Below, piece after piece: positions 16,413 to 24,972 of a stretch of 64,000 nt of DNA. The notes below the pieces were generated by a model that saw only the letters and a program-made list of their open reading frames with translations, was not told the DNA's origin and did not search any database. Both the position numbers and the translations under genes were made by a program. Numbering within the stretch: the first letter of the stretch is position 1; every line of letters begins with the position of its first letter. Where the stretch lies: the NCBI GenBank assembly GCA_964581515.1, contig CAZOOV010000005.1, positions 62,001-126,000 of the forward strand, in the 5' to 3' direction. Source of the DNA: JACJVV01 sp964581515 (GTDB lineage: Archaea > Nanobdellota > Nanobdellia > Woesearchaeales > JACJVV01).

Positions 16413-18191
16413 ATGAAGACAAGCCTAAGATCACATACATGCGGAGAATTAACTACAAAAGAAATTGATAAAGAGATTTCTCTTTGTGGATGGGTTAGTA
16501 CTAGAAGAGATCACGGTGGAGTTATATTTATAGATCTTAGAGACAGATATGGATTAACACAGATTGTATTCAATCCTGAATTCAATAAAGATGTCCATAA
16601 GGATGCTGATAGTTTAAGAAGAGAAGATACTATTAGAGTTAAAGGTATTGTAAAGAAAAGAGCACAAGGTATGGAAAATCCAAGATTAAAGACAGGAGAA
16701 ATTGAAGTATTTATTTCAGAACTTGAAATCCTGAATAAGAGTGAAACTCCCCCTATTGAAATTGATGATAAAAAACTTGCTAGTGAAGATTTAAGATTAA
16801 AATATAGATATCTAGATTTAAGAAGACCACAAATGCAAGAGCATATGTTAATAAGACATAAAGCTGCAATGGCAGGACGTGAAGCACTTACAAAACAAGG
16901 TTTCTTAGAAATTGAGACACCATTGCTTGTAAAAGCTACTCCTGAAGGTGCAAGAGATTATGTTGTTCCAAGCAGAGTAAATCCTGGACATTTCTATGCA
17001 TTGCCTCAATCTCCTCAATTATACAAACAGCTTCTTATGGTAGGAGGGTGTGATAGATATTTCCAAGTTGCAAGATGTCTGCGTGATGAGGATTTAAGGC
17101 AAGATAGACAACCTGAATTTACACAAATAGATGCAGAAATGAGTTTTGTTGAACAGGACGATGTATTCACAGCATGTGAGGCTATGATTGCAAATATTAT
17201 GGAAAAAACATTAGGATTAAATGTAAAAACTCCTTTTCCAAGATTTTCCTATAAAGATGTCATGGATAAATATGGAATCGATAAACCAGATTTAAGATTT
17301 GGACTAGAACTTTCTGAAGTTACAGAGATAGTCGTTAAATCAGACTTTGGAGTATTCAAAGATGTTGCAGACAATGGCGGAATTGTCAAATGCATCAATC
17401 CTGAAAAGGAACTAGGAAGAAAGGATATTGATGGTTATATTAAATTTGTACAAGAGAATGGCGCTAAAGGAATGGCGTGGATGAGAGTCACAGAAAATGG
17501 ACTCGAAAGTAATATTGCTAAATATTTCCCTGAAGATGTACAAAAAGAACTTATTGAGAAAGTAGGTGCAAAACCAGGAAGCATACTTATGTTCATAGCT
17601 GATAAAGAAGATATGTGCAATGAAATAATATCAAAACTAAGAAATAAACTTGGTGAAGATTTAGAACTTTATGATAAAAAAGAATTCAATTTCCTATGGG
17701 TAGTTGATTTCCCGCTTTTTGAAAAAGATGAAGAAACTGGAGATTATAAACCTGCACATCACATGTTTACAATGCCAAAGAAAGACTGTATAGAATTCTT
17801 GGATAGTGATCCTGGAAAAGTTTTTGCTACATGCTATGATTTAGTACTTAATGGCGTTGAACTAGCTTCTGGAAGCATAAGAGTACATAGGCCAGACATT
17901 CAACAGAAAATAATGGATATAGTAGGATTTCCTAAAGAGAAAGCAAGAGAAAGATTTGGTTTCTTACTTGATAGCTTCAATTACGGAGCGCCTCCGCATG
18001 GTGGATTTGGACTTGGTTTTGACAGGCTTGTTGCAATGATATGTGGATTTAGCGATATAAGAGAAGTTATGGCTTTTCCAAAGAACAAGAATGCACAGTG
18101 CCCAATGGATGGCAGTCCTGGTGTAATTGAAGATAAGACATTAAAAGAACTGCATATCAAAAGCGATGTTGTCAAGAAAGACAATAAATAA
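16413..18191 (+). CDS. aspS: aspartyl-tRNA synthetase, bacterial type, probably non-discriminating
   Basis: 592 residues; archaeal AspRS is usually about 430, while the bacterial form with its GAD insert is about 590. N-terminal OB anticodon domain (LCGWVSTRRDHGGVIFIDLRDR), class II catalytic core (FLEIETPLL; QSPQLYKQLLMVGG; FQVARCLRDEDLRQDRQPEFTQ), GAD insert about residues 285-415, and motif 3 GFGLGFDRLVAMI. The anticodon domain has His after RRD and Gly in the AQGMENP loop, matching the residues reported for non-discriminating AspRS of Pseudomonas. Together with gatCAB this implies Asp-tRNA(Asn) is made and amidated. Probably acquired from bacteria. Confidence 0.95.
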   Translation: MKTSLRSHTCGELTTKEIDKEISLCGWVSTRRDHGGVIFIDLRDRYGLTQIVFNPEFNKDVHKDADSLRREDTIRVKGIVKKRAQGMENPRLKTGEIEVFISELEILNKSETPPIEIDDKKLASEDLRLKYRYLDLRRPQMQEHMLIRHKAAMAGREALTKQGFLEIETPLLVKATPEGARDYVVPSRVNPGHFYALPQSPQLYKQLLMVGGCDRYFQVARCLRDEDLRQDRQPEFTQIDAEMSFVEQDDVFTACEAMIANIMEKTLGLNVKTPFPRFSYKDVMDKYGIDKPDLRFGLELSEVTEIVVKSDFGVFKDVADNGGIVKCINPEKELGRKDIDGYIKFVQENGAKGMAWMRVTENGLESNIAKYFPEDVQKELIEKVGAKPGSILMFIADKEDMCNEIISKLRNKLGEDLELYDKKEFNFLWVVDFPLFEKDEETGDYKPAHHMFTMPKKDCIEFLDSDPGKVFATCYDLVLNGVELASGSIRVHRPDIQQKIMDIVGFPKEKARERFGFLLDSFNYGAPPHGGFGLGFDRLVAMICGFSDIREVMAFPKNKNAQCPMDGSPGVIEDKTLKELHIKSDVVKKDNK

Positions 18192-18222
18192 ATACTTGTC
18201 CTGATTTTATTCTTATTAAAAT

Positions 18223-20307
18223 ATGAAAATACTAGAATTAGCTAAAAAAAACATATATTCTGCCTATAAGCACAACCAGATAATAATCAGTTCATTTGAA
18301 GTTGGCATTAAACCCACAAGTAAGAAATGTTTTAGGGATGGTACTAAAATAACTTCATCTTTAGAAAAAAAAGGTAAAAATATCTTTCTTAAGAATCAAA
18401 GTAATATGATACCTGTATGTAAAGGTGCACTTTTAAGGCTAAAACCAAATAAGACAGTAAAATATAGTAAAAATAAATTTACTGCAGAAACTAAACTTCA
18501 AAGGATTGCTTTTTATATTAATAATTATGGTGCTTTTAATGGTCTTTTTAGAGTCGGTAATATATTCTTACATGACATTAAGAATAGAATCAGGTATAAA
18601 ATTAAAGATGATACTAAAAAGTCAAGAGTTGACCTTAAATTTAAAGAAGGAATTACATTCAGAGTGATAGGAATTTCTAAAGATAAAATAAAACTAGAAT
18701 GTTATGATTACGGGGGCATATATGATTATTTCATTAATACAGAAATTAATAGATATCCTCCACAAGTACCTGAGAACTATTATGCAACTGCATACTTCGC
18801 ATATAATAGTGTAAAACTAGGGAAAATTGAGAATAATAATGGTCTTGTAAATGCAGGAAAAATGGCACTGGAATTTGCTACAAAGAATTATAGTTATTAT
18901 GAGCCTGCAGGGATTGCTTTCAAACATACTGATTTCAAATATTCTCCACTCATTGAAGCAGCTAGATTATTAAAAATCAAAGAAAGTGTGAAATATACTG
19001 AATCTAACTATAATCCTGTTAATGTATACGCCCTGAGAATACATAATCTAGTACTTAATGAAGATTTAGAGGAGGATTTAGCTGGAGATTTAGCTGGAGT
19101 GAGAAGATGTCTTAAAGTCATAAGAAAGAATCAGGCTAAAGACGGACTAATAATGGATAATTATGTTCCCAATTATACTAAATCAAAAGATATTACATAC
19201 CATCAGTTTGCAGCTGCATGTCTTGCTAGGGCATATTCTATAAAACCACTAAAAGAAGTTAAGCTAATACTTGATAAAGCAGTTAATTTCTCACATAACA
19301 TCCTATTTGAGAATGGCGAAGTATCATATTATGGGCGGGGAAACAATAATATTTACCATATAGCAAGTGCAATATATTTATTTGCATGTTATTATAAAAT
19401 ATCAAAAGATAAAAAATATATTTCTGCAGTACAAAAATTATATGGATATTTATCTAACAATCACCTAACTAAAATGTATAAAGATTGGTTACCTACCTGC
19501 CTTAATGAATACTCTGAAAAAATGATGGGATGGAACCATTGTGAGATGCCCTATAATATGCAGACAAGTTATTTTTTGTTATATGCTTATGAAATTCTTA
19601 AAGATAAAAAGCCAAATAAGGGGATGGTTGATATAGATAAGAGTGTAAATAAAGAGATATTTATGGAATCTGGATTTTATCATTATAAGAATAAAAAATA
19701 TGAAATTTGCATCATAAATGGAGGAGAGCAATTAACATGGGCAAATGGAAGGCACGCTACAGGTATTGGTGGAATTGCTAATCTAACTGTGAATAATGAA
19801 CAAAAGTCAATGAGTTTAGATTTTTATAATAATAAAGTTCCAATTACAGATCTACCTAGAATTAAAGTTAATGGGAAGTTTTTACATCCAAAAGAATACA
19901 AAATAAGTAGATTAAGTAAATTAAATAATCAAGAAGATAGCTTAGATAAGAGTAAGGATGTAAAAGGATGCACACTAGAAGTAAGATATAAAAGAATTAG
20001 AATAAGAAAAGAATACAGCTTCATGAAGGAGAAGATAAGATGTAATGTAAACTGCATTCTTGCAAAAGGGCTTAAGAATGTTGAAATTGATGGTATGTTG
20101 AATATACATCTTATACATCTAAAAAAAGAGGAGAATATCTCTTTTAATATTACTGAAAATTCTAAAGAAATAGATATGCGACAAGAGAAAGAGAAGATAG
20201 AATCAAATACAAAAGGAAAAGGACATATACAGAAAATTGGTTTTTTCAAATCAAGAAAAGTTAAAAAGAAAATTAAATTAAATGTAGTCGGGGATTATAT
20301 TTTCTAA
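18223..20307 (+). CDS. large uncharacterised protein, possible alpha/alpha-toroid carbohydrate-active enzyme
   Basis: 694 residues, not recognised with confidence. The N-terminal 180 residues look like a beta-rich domain. Residues about 180-470 are helical and rich in aromatics, with YHQFAAACLARAY, YYGRGNNNIYHIASAIYLFACYY and GWNHCEMPYNMQTSYFLLYAY, reminiscent of the (alpha/alpha) toroid of polysaccharide lyases and heparinases. The last 200 residues look beta-rich again (MESGFYHYKNKKYEICIINGG). There is no signal peptide. It starts 31 bases after aspS in the same direction. Carbohydrate cleavage is only a structural guess. Confidence 0.5.
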   Translation: MKILELAKKNIYSAYKHNQIIISSFEVGIKPTSKKCFRDGTKITSSLEKKGKNIFLKNQSNMIPVCKGALLRLKPNKTVKYSKNKFTAETKLQRIAFYINNYGAFNGLFRVGNIFLHDIKNRIRYKIKDDTKKSRVDLKFKEGITFRVIGISKDKIKLECYDYGGIYDYFINTEINRYPPQVPENYYATAYFAYNSVKLGKIENNNGLVNAGKMALEFATKNYSYYEPAGIAFKHTDFKYSPLIEAARLLKIKESVKYTESNYNPVNVYALRIHNLVLNEDLEEDLAGDLAGVRRCLKVIRKNQAKDGLIMDNYVPNYTKSKDITYHQFAAACLARAYSIKPLKEVKLILDKAVNFSHNILFENGEVSYYGRGNNNIYHIASAIYLFACYYKISKDKKYISAVQKLYGYLSNNHLTKMYKDWLPTCLNEYSEKMMGWNHCEMPYNMQTSYFLLYAYEILKDKKPNKGMVDIDKSVNKEIFMESGFYHYKNKKYEICIINGGEQLTWANGRHATGIGGIANLTVNNEQKSMSLDFYNNKVPITDLPRIKVNGKFLHPKEYKISRLSKLNNQEDSLDKSKDVKGCTLEVRYKRIRIRKEYSFMKEKIRCNVNCILAKGLKNVEIDGMLNIHLIHLKKEENISFNITENSKEIDMRQEKEKIESNTKGKGHIQKIGFFKSRKVKKKIKLNVVGDYIF

Positions 20308-20352
20308 ATATTATTCTTTAAATATAAATATTAAATGAGGTTTAGATAGTAA

Positions 20353-21699
20353 TTAAGATTTATTAAGAAACTCATCAATTGCTTTTGCTGCTTGCTTGCC
20401 ATCTCCCATCGCTTTGATAACAGTTGTTTCACCTTCAATTATATCTCCTCCAGCAAAGATCATAGGATCTGATGTCTGCAAGCTTTCGTTTATAGTAAGT
20501 TTTCCTTTTTTTGTTATATCTAAAGCTCCATCTTTTGTAAGCAGAGGATTTGGACCCTGACCAATTGCAATTATTACTTGATCACAATCAATTGTGAATT
20601 CACTTTCTTTTATTGGAACTGGTCTTCTTCTTCCACTTTCGTCCGGCTCACCTAGCTCCATCTTTATCACTTCAATACCTGCTACTTCTTTTTCTCCAAT
20701 AATCTTGAGTGGATTAGTAAGCCACATGAATTCAATACCTTCTTCTTGTGCATGATGAACTTCTTCTACTCTTGCAGGAGACTCCTTAATTGTTCTTCTA
20801 TATACTAAAACAACATCTGCTCCTAAACGTTTTGCTGTTCTTGCTGCGTCCATAGCAACATTACCTGCACCTACAACAACAACTTTCTTACCTTTTCTTA
20901 TAGGTGTATCATTATTAGGGAAATCATATGCTTTCATCAAATTAATCCTTGTTAAAAATTCATTTGCAGAATAAACTCCTACAAGATCCTCGCCTGGAAG
21001 ATCTAAAAAATAAGGTAAACCTGCACCATTACCAATGAATATAGCATCAAAATCTTGTTTTAGGTCATTTAAAGTAAGTGTTTTTCCGATTACATAATTT
21101 GTCTTTATCTTTACTCCTTCAGATTCAATTGCTTTTATCTCTTCATCAACTATTCTTTTAGGAAGCCTAAACTCAGGAATACCATATCTCATAACTCCTC
21201 CCGTCAAATGAAGTGCCTCAAATATCGTAACATCATAACCTTGTCTTGAAAGATCAGTTGCACAGGAAAGTCCTGCAGGACCTGATCCAATAACTGCTAT
21301 TTTCTTATTTTTATCTGGAAGCTTAGTTGGATTTGTTGATTTTCCATTATCTGCTGCAAAACGTTCCAGTTTTCCGATTGCTACTGGATCATTCTTTGCT
21401 TTTAAAATACAACCAGATTCACATTGTTTTTCTTGAGGACAGACTCTCCCACATACTCCAGGGAGATTATTTGTAAGTTTAATTATGTTTAAAGCTGAAT
21501 CAAAATCTTTTTCTTTTATTTTCTCTATAAAATTAGGTATATCAACACCGACAGGACATTTTGGAACGCATTGAGGGTTTTTACATTGAAGACAACGTGT
21601 ACCTTCCTCTATTGCCTGGTCTTCATTGTAACCTAAACAAACCTCTTTGAAATTATTCTTCCTTTCTTCAGGATCTTGTTCTGATATTTTTACTGGCAT
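20353..21699 (-). CDS. nfnB: NfnB-like / glutamate synthase small-subunit-like flavoprotein
   Basis: 448 residues. The N-terminal ferredoxin-like domain has CLQCKNPQCVPKCPVG and CGRVCPQEKQCESGC, cysteines for two [4Fe-4S] clusters. Then come an FAD-binding IGSGPAGLSCA site and an NADPH site VVGAGNVAMDAARTAKRLG. GltD and NfnB look alike; the gene for NfnA directly upstream (gap nine bases) and the absence of a GltB large subunit favour NfnB. The NfnAB complex couples NADH and NADPH with ferredoxin by flavin-based bifurcation in the cytoplasm. Confidence 0.85.
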   Translation of the reverse strand: MPVKISEQDPEERKNNFKEVCLGYNEDQAIEEGTRCLQCKNPQCVPKCPVGVDIPNFIEKIKEKDFDSALNIIKLTNNLPGVCGRVCPQEKQCESGCILKAKNDPVAIGKLERFAADNGKSTNPTKLPDKNKKIAVIGSGPAGLSCATDLSRQGYDVTIFEALHLTGGVMRYGIPEFRLPKRIVDEEIKAIESEGVKIKTNYVIGKTLTLNDLKQDFDAIFIGNGAGLPYFLDLPGEDLVGVYSANEFLTRINLMKAYDFPNNDTPIRKGKKVVVVGAGNVAMDAARTAKRLGADVVLVYRRTIKESPARVEEVHHAQEEGIEFMWLTNPLKIIGEKEVAGIEVIKMELGEPDESGRRRPVPIKESEFTIDCDQVIIAIGQGPNPLLTKDGALDITKKGKLTINESLQTSDPMIFAGGDIIEGETTVIKAMGDGKQAAKAIDEFLNKS

Positions 21700-21708
21700 C
21701 TTATTTAT

Positions 21709-22533
21709 TCATCTCTTAAGAATTATATTATTCATCTTACAAACATGATTCTCTTCTTTTTTATAGCTTGCATTCCTATTGAGTATCTCATCAAAATCTA
21801 CTTTACTAGCATCAAATTCAGGACCATCTACACATACAAATTTAATCTTTTCACCATAATTAATTCTACAGCCACCACACATACCGATGCCATCTACCAT
21901 CAATGTGTTTAAACTGACTATTGTTTTGATATTATTTTCTTTAGTATATTTTGCAACAAACTTCATCATTATTGTAGGGCCAATTGCAATAACAAGCTTA
22001 TAATCATTCTCTTTCAATTCATTCTCTAAAGCCTGAACAACATTGCCTTTAAATCCTATACTGCCATCATCACTGCTGGTGATAACCTTATCACAGAATT
22101 CTTCAAATTTATCTTTCCAAAAAAGAAATTGTTTACTTCTTACACCAAGTATGCAATGAACTTTCTTGCCTTGCGCAGCATATTCTTTTGCTATAGGATA
22201 AATTGCAGCAATACCTACGCCTCCTCCTATAAGGCAGATAAAATCTTCGGATTGGATCTCACTAGCATTACCAAGAGGACCAACAACATCCTTAATTCCA
22301 TCACCTTCATTAAGGCTTACAATTTCTGCTGTTGATTTTCCTGCAACAATGAGGATAATAGTAATACGATCATCATTAATATCTGCAATTGTTAGTGGTA
22401 TTCTTTCACCAGTATTATTAGGAATTATAATTAAAAATTGACCAGGTTTTGCGTGTCTAGCTATATCTGGTGCAAAAATATCCAAAAGATATGTATTTTG
22501 CGCTATTTCCTCTTTCTTTAATATTTTAAACAT
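21709..22533 (-). CDS. nfnA: NfnA-like ferredoxin-NADP oxidoreductase subunit (PyrK/SudB family)
   Basis: 274 residues. FAD-binding reductase domain (KPGQFLIII, RIPLTIAD), then an NAD-binding domain (CLIGGGVGIAAIYPIAK), then a C-terminal iron-sulfur segment (DGIGMCGGCR ... FVCVDGP), where the [2Fe-2S] cluster of NfnA is bound by cysteines and an Asp. It is first in a two-gene operon with nfnB. A minus-strand TATA box (TTTATATAAC near 22555-22565) predicts a start site at about 22535, so translation is leaderless. PyrK is an alternative, but no PyrD lies nearby. Confidence 0.85.
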   Translation of the reverse strand: MFKILKKEEIAQNTYLLDIFAPDIARHAKPGQFLIIIPNNTGERIPLTIADINDDRITIILIVAGKSTAEIVSLNEGDGIKDVVGPLGNASEIQSEDFICLIGGGVGIAAIYPIAKEYAAQGKKVHCILGVRSKQFLFWKDKFEEFCDKVITSSDDGSIGFKGNVVQALENELKENDYKLVIAIGPTIMMKFVAKYTKENNIKTIVSLNTLMVDGIGMCGGCRINYGEKIKFVCVDGPEFDASKVDFDEILNRNASYKKEENHVCKMNNIILKR

Positions 22534-22680
22534 GAAATAGAGCTACCTTTGTTTGTTATATAAAGATTGTTGTTTATTATTGTCCTAAATTCGAATTACT
22601 ATAATACCATAAATAACTATGAATAAAAAACCCAAGTTAGAATAATTGATTTATTATCATTGTTATAATGTGAAAAGAAA

Positions 22681-22799
22681 AGGTGGACAGCGAACCTCAG
22701 TTCCCGTTCTTAAGAACAGTACAATGAGAAACGAGGGATTGTTTTACTTCTGGGTTCGAAATGAGACCAGGTAGGACCAATCCTCTATGACCGTCCATA
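22681..22799 (-). rRNA. rrf: 5S ribosomal RNA
   Basis: The minus strand reads as a 5S rRNA. The segment CCTACCTGGTCTCATTTCGA followed by ACCCAGAAGTAAAAC is the conserved loop B-helix III-loop C region. The ends pair: TGGACGG at the 5' side with CTGTCCA at the 3' side form helix I. Length is about 119 bases. A TATA-like TTTAAAAA at 22822-22829 lies 26 bases before the 5' end, and a T-rich tract TTTTCTTTT follows the 3' end at about 22672-22680. No 16S, 23S or tRNA gene is adjacent, so this is a solitary 5S gene. Confidence 0.92.
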
Positions 22800-22818
22800 T
22801 AGTAGGAGTCCGAGTCCC

Positions 22819-22864
22819 TTTTTAAATGTTACGGTTTTTCAGTGAAAAAACAAGTTATATAAAT
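22819..22864. promoter_or_regulatory. divergent promoters of 5S rRNA and the sugar nucleotidyltransferase
   Basis: Minus strand: TTTAAAAA (22822-22829), preceded by CCGTAACAT, gives a start at about 22799, the 5' end of 5S rRNA. Plus strand: TTATATAAATA (22853-22863) predicts a start near 22885, about ten bases before the nucleotidyltransferase ATG. The 14-base string ATGTTACGGTTTTT (22826-22839) recurs exactly at 57286-57299. Confidence 0.6.
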
Positions 22865-22895
22865 ACTGACTGTGTGCAAAATAATGGTGATTTAA

Positions 22896-23666
22896 ATGAA
22901 AGCAATAATACTGGCTGCAGGATATGCAACAAGGCTATTTCCTTTAACTAAAGATTTTCCTAAACCATTGATTCCTATCGCAGGCAAACCTATGATTGAT
23001 TATATTATCAAAAATATTGAAGAAATAGGAATCAATGAAATTTTTGTGGTTACTAATAATAAATTCGCTAATGCTTTTGAAGAGTGGGTGCAGAAAAAAC
23101 AAAGAAACAGCAAAATAGAGATAATAAATGATGAAACTATGTCAAATGATGATAGATTAGGTGCTATAGGGGATATACAATTCGTTATTAAAAAGAAAAA
23201 AATAGAGGAGGATTTACTTATAATAGGCGGCGACAATATGATTAAATTCTCCCTTAAAGAAGCATATGAACTATTCAAGCAAAAAAGAAAAAGCGTAGTA
23301 ATAGGTTATGATGTAAAAGACAAAGAAAAAGCAAAAAGCTATGCAGTGCTTGAGATTGATGATAATAAAAAAGTATTGGAATTTGTTGAAAAACCGCAAA
23401 ATCCAAAATCTACTTTCTGTGGAATATGTGTTTATTTCTATCCAAAAGAAGTTTTAAAATTAATAGACCAATATCTTGAAGAAGGCAATATACCTGATGC
23501 CCCAGGTAACCTACCTGCATGGCTCATAACAAAAGATGAAGTATATGCTAAAACACATGATGAAAAATGGTATGATGTTGGTGGATTTGAAAGCCTTAAA
23601 GAAGCAAAAGAAGATTATGGCGAAGAAAACGTGGATATAGAAGAATTAAAGAAAGGAAATATTTGA
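22896..23666 (+). CDS. sugar-phosphate nucleotidyltransferase (RmlA/GlmU/GMP family)
   Basis: 256 residues. The N-terminal signature LAAGYATRLFPLTKDFPKPL is the pyrophosphorylase loop, with GYATR instead of GxGTR. PIAGKPMIDYI follows, then LLIIGGDNMI with the metal-binding Asp, VLEFVEKPQNPK, and a second metal Asp in YDVGG. It makes NDP-sugars from NTP and a sugar 1-phosphate; the base and sugar are not fixed by the sequence. It probably supplies the glycosyltransferases, although it is not in their operon. Confidence 0.85.
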   Translation: MKAIILAAGYATRLFPLTKDFPKPLIPIAGKPMIDYIIKNIEEIGINEIFVVTNNKFANAFEEWVQKKQRNSKIEIINDETMSNDDRLGAIGDIQFVIKKKKIEEDLLIIGGDNMIKFSLKEAYELFKQKRKSVVIGYDVKDKEKAKSYAVLEIDDNKKVLEFVEKPQNPKSTFCGICVYFYPKEVLKLIDQYLEEGNIPDAPGNLPAWLITKDEVYAKTHDEKWYDVGGFESLKEAKEDYGEENVDIEELKKGNI

Positions 23667-23693
23667 ATCATAGATAAATCATAAGAAAATTGC

Positions 23694-24122
23694 TTAACTC
23701 TCACTTGCCCAATAAGGTACACCTGCATTATCATAGATAGCATATGTCTTTTCAGGGAAGAAATATCTCTTAATTGGACCATTATCTGCGTTTTCTGATC
23801 TATAGCATTCTCTATGATATGATTCTGAATTGTAATTATCCCTCCTATTAAATCCTGATGATAATTTGATTGTCCTACAATTCTCTTCGCTTCTGGACTC
23901 AATCATTAGCTGCAATTGCGCTATTGTATTATACTTTAGAGATGATGTAGAGATAGGAGTTATTTCTACTGTATCTTGTATTTTTGGTTTTATTTCAGAA
24001 CCATGAGATACTGTGTATTTTGTAACGAAATGGTTTGGATAGTGTTCATATATACTTGCAAATGCGATGTTTATTGAACATATTGCTAATAAAAGTAGAA
24101 CTATTATCGCCTCTTTTTTCAT
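23694..24122 (-). CDS. small exported protein of unknown function
   Basis: 142 residues from ATG 24122, which sits six bases after a GAGGTG ribosome-binding site; earlier GTG and ATG codons at 24131 and 24128 lie too close to that site. MKKEAIIVLLLLAICSINIAFASI is a signal peptide: Lys-Lys, a hydrophobic core, then a short polar end. The rest has two cysteines (ENCRTI, HRECYR) that could form a disulfide outside the cell, and many Tyr/Ser/Asn. No family was recognised. It converges on the nucleotidyltransferase. Confidence 0.6.
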   Translation of the reverse strand: MKKEAIIVLLLLAICSINIAFASIYEHYPNHFVTKYTVSHGSEIKPKIQDTVEITPISTSSLKYNTIAQLQLMIESRSEENCRTIKLSSGFNRRDNYNSESYHRECYRSENADNGPIKRYFFPEKTYAIYDNAGVPYWASES

Positions 24123-24238
24123 ATCCATCACCTCTTTAGTCTTTCTCTAGTTTATTCGTATATAAACTTTTGGTTGTCGTCCTGAGAGATGGACAAATAC
24201 TCATTTAAAAGAAGTAAGGGATTTTACCAAACCATAAA

Positions 24239-24250
24239 ACTTATATAAGC
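24239..24250 (+). promoter_or_regulatory. TATA box for a leaderless transcript
   Basis: ACTTATATAAGC; the TATA centre is about 26-28 bases before the ATG at 24273. It is a clear example of the leaderless arrangement used by many genes in the window. Confidence 0.6.
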
Positions 24251-24272
24251 TAACAGACCACTCAAATCTACT

Positions 24273-24905
24273 ATGAGTGATGAGATTGAAAAAACAGATT
24301 CAGAAAGAATTGAAGAAGGACAATTACTAGTAAGAACTATAATTGAAATGCTAGGTGGACCTAAGGAACATATAGAAGAGACTATGGAAGCATATGTAGA
24401 AGAGATGGGTAAGAATGCTGATTATGAAATAGTCAAGAAATATATTTCTAAAGCAGAAGAACAAGAAGGAAGTGAAAAGCTAAAAGAATCTAAAGGAAAA
24501 AAATTATACTCTTTATATGTTGAGATGGAAATCTGGTTTAAAAATGTTGATAAAATAATAGCATTTTGCTTTGATAGCCTACCTTCAAGCGTGGAAATAC
24601 TTGAGCCTGAAACACTTACCATAAAAAATAATGAACTTTCTGGACTACTAAACGATCTTCAAGCAAAACTGCATAAATTAGATATGGCTTTAAAGACATA
24701 TAAGACAGACACAAGAGCAGCTGCAATGATATTTCGAACACTTACAACAAACTTCATCAATTATTGCTTACAAACAGGAAAACAAACTCCAGAGGAAATC
24801 GCAGAGATTACAGGCATAGAAAATGAGAAAGTAAAGAAGCTACTTGATGAACTCGCTGAAAAAAAGGTAATACATAAAAAGGACAATACCTATTCTCTTA
24901 AATAA
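24273..24905 (+). CDS. uncharacterised helical protein with C-terminal winged-helix-like domain
   Basis: 210 residues, acidic, no membrane segment. The first 150 residues are predicted helical (long Glu/Lys-rich amphipathic stretches). The last 50, with TPEEIAEITGIENEKVKKLLDELAEKKVIHKKDNTYSL, read as a winged helix: a helix-turn-helix followed by a wing ending in a Tyr/Ser strand. Probably a DNA-binding or chromatin-associated factor. It lies 67 bases upstream of the ScpB-like gene in the same direction and may be co-transcribed. No known family was recognised. Confidence 0.6.
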   Translation: MSDEIEKTDSERIEEGQLLVRTIIEMLGGPKEHIEETMEAYVEEMGKNADYEIVKKYISKAEEQEGSEKLKESKGKKLYSLYVEMEIWFKNVDKIIAFCFDSLPSSVEILEPETLTIKNNELSGLLNDLQAKLHKLDMALKTYKTDTRAAAMIFRTLTTNFINYCLQTGKQTPEEIAEITGIENEKVKKLLDELAEKKVIHKKDNTYSLK

Positions 24906-24972
24906 GTTATAATGAGTAATATTACCTGTTAAATAATAATAAATATAATTAATATAGGAGTCAAATCATAAG

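Noticed and set aside
24129..24131. GTG start for the secreted protein.
   Set aside because: It overlaps the ribosome-binding site; ATG at 24122 has correct spacing and gives a clean signal peptide.
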